DNA from: an uncultured Mesocricetibacter sp.
Lineage (GTDB): Bacteria > Pseudomonadota > Gammaproteobacteria > Enterobacterales > Pasteurellaceae
Length of the DNA stretch: 5,746 nt
Direction: 5' to 3'
Assembly: GCA_905373425.1 (NCBI GenBank)
Contig: CAJPST010000138.1
Location: forward strand, 1 to 5,746
This document shows positions 1 through 5,609 of the stretch, piece after piece; position 1 is the stretch's first letter, and every line of letters begins with the position of its first letter. The translations under genes were made by a program, and so were the position numbers. The notes under the pieces were generated by a model, which saw only the letters and a program-made list of their open reading frames with translations, was not told where the DNA came from and searched no databases.

Positions 1-231
1 CATCAGTTACGTGTTGCAATGAAAAGTCTCGGTAGCCCTATTTTAGGTGATGAACTTTATGGCGAGAAAAAAGAGGAAAAAAGCGACCGCACTTATCTGC
101 ACGCTTATGCGTTGGATTTTTGCTATCAAAACCGACAATTTCACATAACATGTTCACCAAAGTGCGGTCAGTTTTTTCAGCGAAATTCTGTAGTTGGTGT
201 AATTCAAAATATATTTAAGGATGATGAATAA
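1..231 (+). CDS. RluA-family RNA pseudouridine synthase, C-terminal fragment
   Basis: The gene is cut by the left edge of the window. Frame 1 is open from the first base to TAA at 229-231, giving the last 76 residues. It opens with HQLRVAMKSLGSPILGDELYG, which matches the conserved C-terminal motif of RluA-type synthases (HQLRxH...GxPIxGDxxYG), followed by LHAYALDF, the usual LHA-x-x-L-x-F strand. Enzymes of this family convert specific uridines in rRNA or tRNA to pseudouridine in the cytoplasm. The catalytic Asp (HRLD motif) would lie upstream, outside the window, so activity cannot be judged and the RNA target is unknown. The stretch after the motif contains two uptake sequences in opposite orientation, which encode part of the tail (DRT and KCG). 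The stop overlaps the next start by one base (TAATG), implying co-transcription. The family call is firm; the exact orthologue is not. Confidence 0.88.
   Translation, partial: HQLRVAMKSLGSPILGDELYGEKKEEKSDRTYLHAYALDFCYQNRQFHITCSPKCGQFFQRNSVVGVIQNIFKDDE
86..94 (-). repeat. DNA uptake sequence core
   Basis: ACCGCACTT is an exact complement of the core AAGTGCGGT recognised during natural transformation in the H. influenzae branch of Pasteurellaceae. On its own strand it is followed by the usual AT-rich flank. It lies inside the pseudouridine synthase gene, where it helps encode DRT. Confidence 0.9.
160..168 (+). repeat. DNA uptake sequence core
   Basis: Exact AAGTGCGGT followed by CAGTTTTTT. 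It lies within the pseudouridine synthase gene (encoding KCG), 65 bases from the opposite-facing copy at 86-94. The pair is too far apart to act as a terminator. Confidence 0.9.
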
Positions 232-602
232 TGGAAATTTTAACCAATATTTTATACAGCCTGATCACGGGCGGTATTTTTACATTGTGCTATCGTAATC
301 GCCGCGCTTTTAAAAGTTGGCACGGTTTGCTATTTTTTTGTGCAATATTCGGTTGGATATGGTTTGCTTCTAAAATCGGGTTTCTTCAGCATAAAGCTTT
401 TTTATTAGTGTTATTGTTGATAATATGCCTTTTCTTCTTTTCTTTTATAAATATGATGATCAACAGTTTGAAGTGGTTACATCGTCGAAATCAGACAATG
501 CAGGAAACTGTTTCTAAATTTTATTTGTTTTACGATTATTTAATGATTATTGTTGCATTGGGTATATTCGGTTGGGCGATTTGGTGGACTCCGAACGGTT
601 AA
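231..602 (+). CDS. small multi-pass inner-membrane protein of unknown function
   Basis: This 123-residue protein is very hydrophobic and I do not recognise its family. Membrane segments can be read at about residues 3-20, 31-49, 56-79 and 97-119. Basic clusters follow segment 1 (YRNRR, 21-25) and segment 3 (KWLHRR, 81-86). By the positive-inside rule, both of those loops would be cytoplasmic and both termini periplasmic; this topology is inference. There is no signal peptide, catalytic motif or metal-binding motif. The start is supported by AAGGA at 217-221, nine bases upstream, inside the end of the preceding gene. It overlaps the pseudouridine synthase stop by one base, so translation is probably coupled. 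The pairing may reflect only shared expression. No strong terminator follows; a weak stem-loop lies at 658-676. Confidence 0.72.
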   Translation: MEILTNILYSLITGGIFTLCYRNRRAFKSWHGLLFFCAIFGWIWFASKIGFLQHKAFLLVLLLIICLFFFSFINMMINSLKWLHRRNQTMQETVSKFYLFYDYLMIIVALGIFGWAIWWTPNG

Positions 603-624
603 ATGAGGATATAACAAAAAATGG

Positions 625-652
625 TTGAAAATTTAGACGAAAACTTTATGAT
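625..652 (+). promoter_or_regulatory. probable sigma-70 promoter of the yegP homologue
   Basis: TTGAAA at 625-630 (5 of 6 to the -35 consensus) and TATGAT at 647-652 (5 of 6 to the -10) are separated by 16 bases. Transcription would start near 658-660, about 50 bases before the yegP start. It lies just past the stop of the membrane-protein gene, where a new transcription unit would be expected. This is a sequence match only. Confidence 0.5.
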
Positions 653-657
653 TTGTA

Positions 658-676
658 TCGGAAAATTATTTTCCGA
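658..676 (+). promoter_or_regulatory. stem-loop in the yegP leader
   Basis: TCGGAAAA at 658-665 pairs perfectly with TTTTCCGA at 669-676 around a 3-base loop (8-bp stem). If the promoter at 625-652 is used, this hairpin would sit at the very 5' end of the yegP mRNA, a place where stems can protect mRNA from decay. It could also be a weak terminator for the upstream genes, but no T-run follows. The structure is seen; either role is inference. Confidence 0.4.
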
Positions 677-710
677 AATTGTTTAACCCCTTATGTAAGG
701 AGACAAAAAA

Positions 711-1052
711 ATGGCATTAGGTTGGTATGAATTAAAGTTAGCTAAAGACGGACAATTTTTCTTTAATCTGAAAGCAGCTAACAGTCAGGTAATTTTAACT
801 AGTGAGCTGTATAAAACCCGCCAGGCGGCAGAAAACGGTATCGCCTCTGTGCAAAAGAACGGAGTAGATGAGAAAAATTTTGAATTTAGAAACAACAAAA
901 ATGGTGAGCCATATTTCATTTTGAAAGCTCGGAATCACCAAGAGATCGGTCGTAGCGAATATTATTCCTCACGAGCAGCTGCAGAAAACGGTGTGCAATC
1001 AGTAATTAAAAATTCTGCCAGTCCTACGATAAAAGATAAAACACAAGGCTGA
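711..1052 (+). CDS. yegP: YegP-like protein with two DUF1508 repeats
   Basis: The 113-residue product closely resembles E. coli YegP (about 110 residues) and contains two tandem DUF1508 (YegP) repeats, at roughly residues 5-51 and 56-102. Shared landmarks are Y/F-E-L/F, F-x-LKAxN, S-E-x-Y and AAENGxxSV. The repeats are offset by 51 codons; GCAGAAAACGGT occurs exactly at 828-839 and 981-992. YegP has no established biochemical activity; the fold is a small alpha/beta domain and the protein is presumed cytoplasmic, since no signal peptide or membrane segment is visible. The start is well placed: AAGGAGA at 697-703 leaves seven bases to ATG. The gene appears to stand alone, with its own promoter (625-652) and terminator (1070-1098). 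Confidence 0.9.
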   Translation: MALGWYELKLAKDGQFFFNLKAANSQVILTSELYKTRQAAENGIASVQKNGVDEKNFEFRNNKNGEPYFILKARNHQEIGRSEYYSSRAAAENGVQSVIKNSASPTIKDKTQG

Positions 1053-1069
1053 TTTTATCGGTTTTAACC

Positions 1070-1098
1070 AAGGCAATCTTAGGATTGCCTTTATTTTT
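1070..1098 (+). terminator. Rho-independent terminator after yegP
   Basis: AAGGCAATC (1070-1078) pairs perfectly with GATTGCCTT (1083-1091) around the loop TTAG. The stem is followed by ATTTTT, so it has the classic form of stem plus T-run. It ends the yegP unit 18 bases after its stop codon and separates it from the pheS operon. Confidence 0.85.
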
Positions 1099-1124
1099 GT
1101 CCAAATTACGCTGAAAACGTTCCA

Positions 1125-1133
1125 AAGTGCGGT
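1125..1133 (+). repeat. DNA uptake sequence core
   Basis: Exact AAGTGCGGT followed by CTATTTTTT, fitting the extended uptake consensus. It is intergenic, between the yegP terminator and the pheS promoter, and has no inverted partner, so it is not part of a terminator. Confidence 0.92.
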
Positions 1134-1179
1134 CTATTTTTTAGTTATTTTCTGAAAAAAGTAATAAAAACGTGATTTT

Positions 1180-1209
1180 TTAACAAGTTAGTATTATTAT
1201 TGATAAGAT
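1180..1209 (+). promoter_or_regulatory. probable promoter of pheS-pheT-ihfA
   Basis: TTAACA at 1180-1185 (5 of 6 to the -35) and TAAGAT at 1204-1209 (4 of 6 to the -10) are 18 bases apart. The -10 is preceded by TGA, an extended -10 element (TGN). The predicted start near 1215-1217 leaves a leader of only about 28 bases before pheS, too short for a transcription attenuator. The upstream stretch 1099-1179 holds an uptake sequence and A/T runs but no other clear signal. Sequence match only. Confidence 0.42.
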
Positions 1210-1243
1210 TGAATTTATACGAATTTAAATTTAGAGGGAAGGT

Positions 1244-2233
1244 ATGCAAAACCTAAAAGAAATTACAGAGCAGGCGCGTGCTGCGTTAGACGAATTGCAT
1301 AATAAAGGGTTGGATGCTTTAGAAGCGTTTCGTGTGGAATATTTTGGTAAAAAGGGACATTTTACTCAGTTAATGCAAGGCTTGCGCGATGTGGCTGCGG
1401 AAGAACGTCCGGTAATTGGTGCAAAAATTAATGAAGCTAAACAAGCAGTATTGGATATTTTAAATGCCAAAAAAGAGGAATTTGAGCAAGTCGCGCTGAA
1501 TGCACAGTTGGAAAAGGAGAAAGTTGATGTAAGCTTACCGGGGCGAAAAGTAGAAATCGGTGGATTGCATCCGGTGACTATTACGATTGAGCGAGTGACG
1601 AAGTTCTTTTCCGAATTGGGATTTTCGGTGGAAAGCGGACCTGAAATCGAGAGCGATTATTATAATTTTGATGCATTGAATATTCCTAAACATCACCCTG
1701 CGCGCGCAGATCATGATACTTTTTGGTTTAACCCCGAATTATTGTTAAGAACCCAAACGTCAGGCGTACAAATCCGCACAATGGAGAAAAAACAACCTCC
1801 GATTCGTATTATGGCTCCGGGACGTGTATATCGTAATGATTACGACCAAACCCACACGCCAATGTTCCATCAAATCGAATTACTTTATGTGGATAAAAAT
1901 GCTAACTTTACTGAATTAAAGGGGCTACTACATGATTTCTTACGAGCATTTTTCGAAGAAGATTTGCAAGTGCGCTTCCGCCCGTCCTATTTCCCGTTTA
2001 CCGAACCTTCAGCAGAAGTGGATGTGATGGGAAAAAATGGCAAGTGGTTAGAGGTTTTAGGTTGCGGTATGGTACATCCGAATGTGCTGCGGAATGTGGG
2101 CATCGATCCTAACGAATATTCAGGTTTTGCCGTAGGAATGGGAGTAGAGCGTTTAACCATGCTTCGTTACAATGTCACGGATTTACGTGCTTTCTTCGAA
2201 AACGATCTTCGTTTCTTAAAACAGTTTAAATAA
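1244..2233 (+). CDS. pheS: phenylalanine--tRNA ligase alpha subunit
   Basis: This 329-residue protein (E. coli PheS has 327) is the catalytic subunit of the alpha2-beta2 phenylalanyl-tRNA synthetase, which uses ATP to attach Phe to tRNA-Phe in the cytoplasm. Residues 1 to about 90 form the N-terminal helical, coiled-coil-like arm that contacts tRNA. The class II core follows, with HPARADHDTFWF (151-162), motif 2 around GRVYRNDYDQTHTPMFHQIE (193-212), FRPSYFPFTEPSAEVDV (245-261) and motif 3 GMGVERL (298-304). Ala296 in SGFAVGMG corresponds to E. coli Ala294, which shapes the Phe side-chain pocket, so normal Phe specificity is expected. The start has a purine-rich ribosome site (AGAGGGA, 1233-1239) and the correct N-terminus. 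It is first in an operon; pheT begins 19 bases after its stop. No frameshift or missing motif is seen. Confidence 0.98.
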   Translation: MQNLKEITEQARAALDELHNKGLDALEAFRVEYFGKKGHFTQLMQGLRDVAAEERPVIGAKINEAKQAVLDILNAKKEEFEQVALNAQLEKEKVDVSLPGRKVEIGGLHPVTITIERVTKFFSELGFSVESGPEIESDYYNFDALNIPKHHPARADHDTFWFNPELLLRTQTSGVQIRTMEKKQPPIRIMAPGRVYRNDYDQTHTPMFHQIELLYVDKNANFTELKGLLHDFLRAFFEEDLQVRFRPSYFPFTEPSAEVDVMGKNGKWLEVLGCGMVHPNVLRNVGIDPNEYSGFAVGMGVERLTMLRYNVTDLRAFFENDLRFLKQFK

Positions 2234-2252
2234 TTTAGAGTGAGAGATAATA

Positions 2253-4640
2253 ATGAAATTCAGTGAACAATGGGTTCGGGAATGGGTGAACCCGGCGATT
2301 AATACAGAACAATTGTGCGAGCAAATCACCATGCTTGGTTTGGAAGTGGATGGTGTTGAAGCTGTTGCCGGTGAGTTTTCGGGTGTAATTGTTGGTGAAG
2401 TAGTAGAGTGTGCGCAACATCCCGATGCAGATAAATTGCGAGTGACCAAAGTTAATGTCGGTGGTGACCACTTGTTAGACATTGTGTGTGGTGCACCGAA
2501 TTGTCGTCAAGGGTTGAAAGTAGCTTGTGCGGTAGAAGGTGCAATATTGCCGGGTAATTTTAAAATTAAGAAAACGAAATTACGTGGCCAGCCGTCGGAA
2601 GGAATGCTTTGTTCATACAGTGAATTGGGAATTTCCGAAGATCATAGCGGAATCATTGAATTACCTCAGGATGCACCGATAGGAACAGAGCTGCGTGAAT
2701 ATTTGAAATTAGACGATCAGGCGGTTGAAATCAGCTTAACTCCGAACCGTGCGGATTGCTTGAGTATTGCTGGAGTGGCACGGGAAATTGCCGTAGTAAA
2801 TAAACTGACTTTAAATCAACCGCACTTTGAACCGGTAAAGGCAACAATCAATGAGCGAGTCGGAATTGAAGTTGTCGCAGCGGAAGCTTGCCCTCGTTAT
2901 TTATTACGTGCGGTAAAAAATGTTAATGTGAATGTGCCGACACCGATTTGGATGAAAGAAAAATTACGTCGTTGCGGATTGCGTTCCATCGATCCTATTG
3001 TAGATATTACTAATTATATTTTATTAGAACTTGGACAGCCGATGCACGCTTTTGATGCAGCAAAGATAGCTCAACCCGTGCAAGTACGTATGGCGAAAGA
3101 AGGCGAAGAATTGGTGTTGTTAGATGGAACAACAGCTAAATTACAGCCCAACACTTTGTTAATTGCCGATCAAAAAGGTCCGCTTGCAATGGCTGGAATT
3201 TTTGGCGGTCTGGCAAGTGGCGTGACCCGTGAAACCAAAGACGTAATTTTAGAAGCGGCATTCTTTGCTCCGCTTGCGATTACCGGGCGTGCACGACAAT
3301 ATGGTTTGCATACTGATTCTTCCCATCGTTTTGAACGTGGAGTGGATTTTGAACTGCCTCGAAAAGCAATGGAAAAAGCGACCGCACTTTTATTACAAAT
3401 TTGCGGTGGTGAAGCAGGTGAAATTTGCGAAGCAGTGAGCGAACAGCATTTACCGAAAGTTAAACAAGTTCAATTACGTCGTCACAAATTAGATGCCTTA
3501 TTGGGACACCACATTGAAACCGAAATCGTGACTGATATTTTCCAACGTTTGGGGTTCCCAGTACAATATGCTGATGATGTTTGGACGGTAACTTCTGCAA
3601 GCTGGCGTTTTGATATTGAAATCGAAGAAGATTTGATCGAAGAAGTAGCTCGTATTTATGGCTATAACAGCATCCCGAACAATGCCCCTTTGGCGCATTT
3701 AAGAATGCGCGAACATAAAGAAGCAGACGTGGATTTATCTCGCATTAAAACCGCACTGGTCAGTTGTGATTTCCATGAAGCAATCACTTATAGCTTTGTA
3801 GATCCTAAAATTCAGACTTTGTTGCACCCGAATCAGGAAGCACTGATTTTACCAAACCCGATTTCAAGTGAAATGTCGGCAATGCGGCTTTCTCTATTAA
3901 CAGGTTTATTAGGGGCCGTATTATATAATCAAAACCGCCAACAAACCCGTGTACGATTATTTGAAGCCGGATTACGTTTTATTCCTGATGCGAATGCCGA
4001 ATTTGGCGTACGTCAGGAAAGAGTATTCTCTGCCGTAATGACAGGAGCGAGATTAAATGAGCATTGGGCAGGTAAATCAGAAAATGCAGATTTCTTTGAT
4101 TTAAAAGGTTATTTAGAGAATTTATTATCTTTAACCTCAACCGGAAATAAAGTAAAATTTGTTGCAAAAGCCTATTCGGCATTTCATCCAGGGCAGTCTG
4201 CGGCAATTATGCTGGGAGATGAAGAAATTGGATTTATCGGACAAATTCACCCGTCAATCGCGCAAAAAATTGGTTTGAATGGCAAAGTTTTTACCTGTGA
4301 AGTGTTAATTGATAAAATTTCACAACGTGATGTAGCGAATGCGAAAGAAATTTCAAAATTCCCGGCAAACCGTCGTGATTTGGCTCTGATTGTCGCGGAA
4401 AATGTGCCATCCGGCGATATTATTGAAGCATGTAGAGCTGTAGCGGGAGAAAAACTTACTAATGTTAATTTATTTGATGTATATCAAGGGCAAGGAATCG
4501 CCGAAGGGCAGAAGAGTCTTGCAATTAGTTTAACAATCCAAGATAATGAAAAAACCCTTGAAGAAGAAGAGATTAATGCGGTCATTTCTGTTGTATTAAC
4601 CGAATTAAAACGACGTTTTAATGCTTACTTGAGAGATTAA
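2253..4640 (+). CDS. pheT: phenylalanine--tRNA ligase beta subunit
   Basis: The 795 residues match the length of E. coli PheT. The order is the standard bacterial one: tRNA-binding OB-fold domain at about 39-148 (HPDADKLRV, 56-64; GAPNCRQG, 80-87), B3/B4 editing domain at about 210-375, B5 domain at about 400-475, a degenerate synthetase-like core, and the C-terminal anticodon-binding FDX-ACB domain at about 701-794 (KFPANRRDLAL). The editing domain, which hydrolyses mischarged Tyr-tRNA-Phe, keeps GQPMHAFD (His265), GIFGG (Gly318) and Glu334. At position 356 it has Ser (HTDSSHRFERG) where E. coli has Ala. B5 metal-binding residues Asp454, Asp460, Glu463 and Glu464 are all present. Two exact uptake sequences lie inside the gene (2819-2827, 3381-3389). 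Only three bases separate it from ihfA, so the two are surely co-transcribed. Confidence 0.98.
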   Translation: MKFSEQWVREWVNPAINTEQLCEQITMLGLEVDGVEAVAGEFSGVIVGEVVECAQHPDADKLRVTKVNVGGDHLLDIVCGAPNCRQGLKVACAVEGAILPGNFKIKKTKLRGQPSEGMLCSYSELGISEDHSGIIELPQDAPIGTELREYLKLDDQAVEISLTPNRADCLSIAGVAREIAVVNKLTLNQPHFEPVKATINERVGIEVVAAEACPRYLLRAVKNVNVNVPTPIWMKEKLRRCGLRSIDPIVDITNYILLELGQPMHAFDAAKIAQPVQVRMAKEGEELVLLDGTTAKLQPNTLLIADQKGPLAMAGIFGGLASGVTRETKDVILEAAFFAPLAITGRARQYGLHTDSSHRFERGVDFELPRKAMEKATALLLQICGGEAGEICEAVSEQHLPKVKQVQLRRHKLDALLGHHIETEIVTDIFQRLGFPVQYADDVWTVTSASWRFDIEIEEDLIEEVARIYGYNSIPNNAPLAHLRMREHKEADVDLSRIKTALVSCDFHEAITYSFVDPKIQTLLHPNQEALILPNPISSEMSAMRLSLLTGLLGAVLYNQNRQQTRVRLFEAGLRFIPDANAEFGVRQERVFSAVMTGARLNEHWAGKSENADFFDLKGYLENLLSLTSTGNKVKFVAKAYSAFHPGQSAAIMLGDEEIGFIGQIHPSIAQKIGLNGKVFTCEVLIDKISQRDVANAKEISKFPANRRDLALIVAENVPSGDIIEACRAVAGEKLTNVNLFDVYQGQGIAEGQKSLAISLTIQDNEKTLEEEEINAVISVVLTELKRRFNAYLRD
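2819..2827 (-). repeat. DNA uptake sequence core
   Basis: Exact ACCGCACTT inside pheT, read there as part of QPHF (PheT residues 189-192), in the linker just before the editing domain. Confidence 0.85.
3381..3389 (-). repeat. DNA uptake sequence core
   Basis: Exact ACCGCACTT inside pheT, encoding part of KATALL near residue 377. It and its flank (3373-3389) are identical over 17 bases to 78-94 in the pseudouridine synthase gene, including the A-run of the extended consensus. Confidence 0.9.
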
Positions 4641-4643
4641 ATT

Positions 4644-4940
4644 ATGACATTAACCAAAGTAGAAATTGCAGCCAACTTAATTGAAAAGCATGGCTTGACT
4701 AAGTCGGAAGCCAAGAATTTGGTGGAAACCTTCTTTGAAGAAATCCGTGTAGCGTTAGAAAGTGGCAATGACGTTAAATTATCAGGGTTTGGTAATTTTG
4801 AATTGCGTGATAAGGCTTCTCGTCCAGGGCGTAATCCTAAAACCGGGGAGAATGTGCCTGTGTCAGCTCGTCGAGTAGTAGTATTTCGACCGGGACAAAA
4901 ATTACGTGCTCGGGTTGAGAAAGCTAAGCCGAAAGACTGA
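4644..4940 (+). CDS. ihfA: integration host factor subunit alpha
   Basis: The 98-residue product matches E. coli IhfA (99 residues) along its whole length. IhfA pairs with IhfB to make the IHF heterodimer, a nucleoid protein that binds specific sites and bends DNA sharply in recombination, replication and transcription. It has the HU/IHF signature GFGNFELRDKASRPGRNPKTG at 48-68, including Pro65, the residue at the tip of the beta-arm that wedges between base pairs. RPGRNPKTGE plus the SARRVVVFRPGQKL segment identify it as IhfA rather than HU or IhfB. GAGAG at 4631-4635, within the end of pheT, can serve as ribosome site. It is the last gene of the pheST operon, as in E. coli, and a strong terminator follows 14 bases after its stop. 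ihfB is not in the window. Confidence 0.97.
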   Translation: MTLTKVEIAANLIEKHGLTKSEAKNLVETFFEEIRVALESGNDVKLSGFGNFELRDKASRPGRNPKTGENVPVSARRVVVFRPGQKLRARVEKAKPKD

Positions 4941-4954
4941 GTAATTTACTTATC

Positions 4955-4983
4955 AAAGCTATCTATCTTATAGATAGCTTTTT
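4955..4983 (+). terminator. strong Rho-independent terminator of pheS-pheT-ihfA
   Basis: AAAGCTATCTAT (4955-4966) and ATAGATAGCTTT (4970-4981) form a perfect 12-bp stem with the loop CTT, and the 3' side runs into a T-tract (4979-4983). It ends only eight bases before the ribosome site of the next gene, so any separate promoter for that gene must overlap it or lie inside ihfA. The arms are self-complementary enough that some termination from the minus strand is also possible. Confidence 0.88.
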
Positions 4984-5001
4984 CGTAATGTGGAGAAAAT
5001 A

Positions 5002-5478
5002 ATGCGTTTTTCGCTGAAATCAGTTGTTTTGATCACAAGCATTCTTACCTTAACCGCCTGTTCGAATTATTCAGCTATCAGATATAAGGGGCAACTAAAT
5101 GATCCCATTATGGTGATGGCCTTATTAAGTGAGCAACAAAATGAATGGCAGGGAACACCATATGTAGTGGGGGGACAAACTCGCCACGGAGTTGATTGTT
5201 CAGGCTTTGTGCAAACGACTTTTATGGATCGGTTTAATATTTCTTTGCCTAGAATGACCAAAGATCAAGCCAACTATGGGCATTTTATTGATAAAGACGA
5301 AATTCAAACGGGTGATTTGGTTTTCTTTAAGACAGGGCGTGGATTGAACGGCTATCATGTGGGTATCTATGTGAAAGAGGATAAGTTTCTGCACGCTTCA
5401 ACTAAAGGCGGAGTAATTTATTCTTCGTTGGAAAGTCCTTATTGGAAAAAAGCTTATTGGCAGGCTCGTCGTATTTAG
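5002..5478 (+). CDS. nlpC: NlpC/P60-family lipoprotein, probable murein endopeptidase
   Basis: NlpC/P60 peptidases are papain-like cysteine peptidases that cut cell-wall peptides, usually next to D-Glu or meso-diaminopimelate. This 158-residue protein has a lipoprotein signal peptide with lipobox LTAC and lipidated Cys20. Ser follows the Cys rather than Asp, which favours sorting to the outer membrane. The catalytic domain covers about residues 45-155: GTPYVVGG leads to DCSGF with nucleophile Cys66, and NGYHVGIYV supplies His119 and FLHAS His131. The triad looks complete. I chose ATG at 5002, six bases after GGAG (4992-4995); an in-frame GTG at 4990 overlaps that ribosome site and would lengthen the signal peptide awkwardly. 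It resembles E. coli NlpC (154 residues), but the related MepS group cannot be fully excluded. It follows the ihfA terminator and is probably a unit of its own or fed by readthrough. Confidence 0.9.
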   Translation: MRFSLKSVVLITSILTLTACSNYSAIRYKGQLNDPIMVMALLSEQQNEWQGTPYVVGGQTRHGVDCSGFVQTTFMDRFNISLPRMTKDQANYGHFIDKDEIQTGDLVFFKTGRGLNGYHVGIYVKEDKFLHASTKGGVIYSSLESPYWKKAYWQARRI

Positions 5479-5570
5479 TCAAGCAATTAACATTCTATAA
5501 GATTAATAGATTGTGATTTAAAGAGTCACTATGATATGAACATAATTGGATTATTCATCTCAATAAATAC

Positions 5571-5603
5571 AAAAAAATGCGGTCAAAATTGACCGCACTT
5601 TTT
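5571..5603. terminator. bidirectional terminator made of paired uptake sequences
   Basis: TGCGGTCAA (5578-5586) pairs perfectly with TTGACCGCA (5589-5597). An A-run lies on the left (5571-5577) and a T-run on the right (5599-5603), so the hairpin can terminate both the plus-strand nlpC transcript and the minus-strand aminotransferase transcript. The right arm is part of an exact uptake core (5592-5600). The left arm, AAATGCGGT at 5575-5583, differs from the core by one base, producing a C-A mismatch at the stem base. Such inverted uptake-sequence pairs after genes are a known feature of Pasteurellaceae. Confidence 0.85.
5592..5600 (-). repeat. DNA uptake sequence core, part of terminator
   Basis: Exact ACCGCACTT forming the right arm of the bidirectional terminator between nlpC and the aminotransferase gene. 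Its left partner is a one-mismatch copy. Confidence 0.9.
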
Positions 5604-5609
5604 ATTAAA

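Noticed and set aside
621..686. A 21-codon open frame (ATG at 621, TAA at 684-686) between the membrane-protein gene and yegP.
   Set aside because: Its nearest ribosome-like site (GAGGA, 605-609) is 11 bases away, it overlaps a likely promoter and hairpin, and the peptide has no recognisable feature. It is most likely chance.
1193..1205. Possible IHF site (TTGATA at 1200-1205) over the pheS promoter, which would allow autoregulation by ihfA.
   Set aside because: The other consensus half (YAA) is absent, with three mismatches. In AT-rich DNA this degenerate motif is expected by chance.
2216..2482. Open frames on the minus strand antisense to pheS/pheT and nlpC.
   Set aside because: They lie entirely or almost entirely over strongly conserved plus-strand genes, lack family resemblance, and are typical shadow frames.
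2906..2914. ACGTGCGGT in pheT, and ACCGCACTG at 3750-3758, as further uptake sequences.
   Set aside because: Each differs from the core by one base. They may be relics or near-matches, but a one-mismatch core is usually much less effective, so I did not list them.
4990..5001. In-frame GTG at 4990 as an earlier start for the NlpC lipoprotein.
   Set aside because: The GTG overlaps the ribosome site that serves ATG 5002, has no good site of its own, and would add MEKI before an already normal lipoprotein signal peptide.
5512..5529. TGTGA...TCAC resembling a CRP operator downstream of nlpC.
   Set aside because: The half-sites are nine bases apart rather than six, and the place lies between two converging gene ends where no promoter is expected. 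The short hairpin it could form has no T-run.
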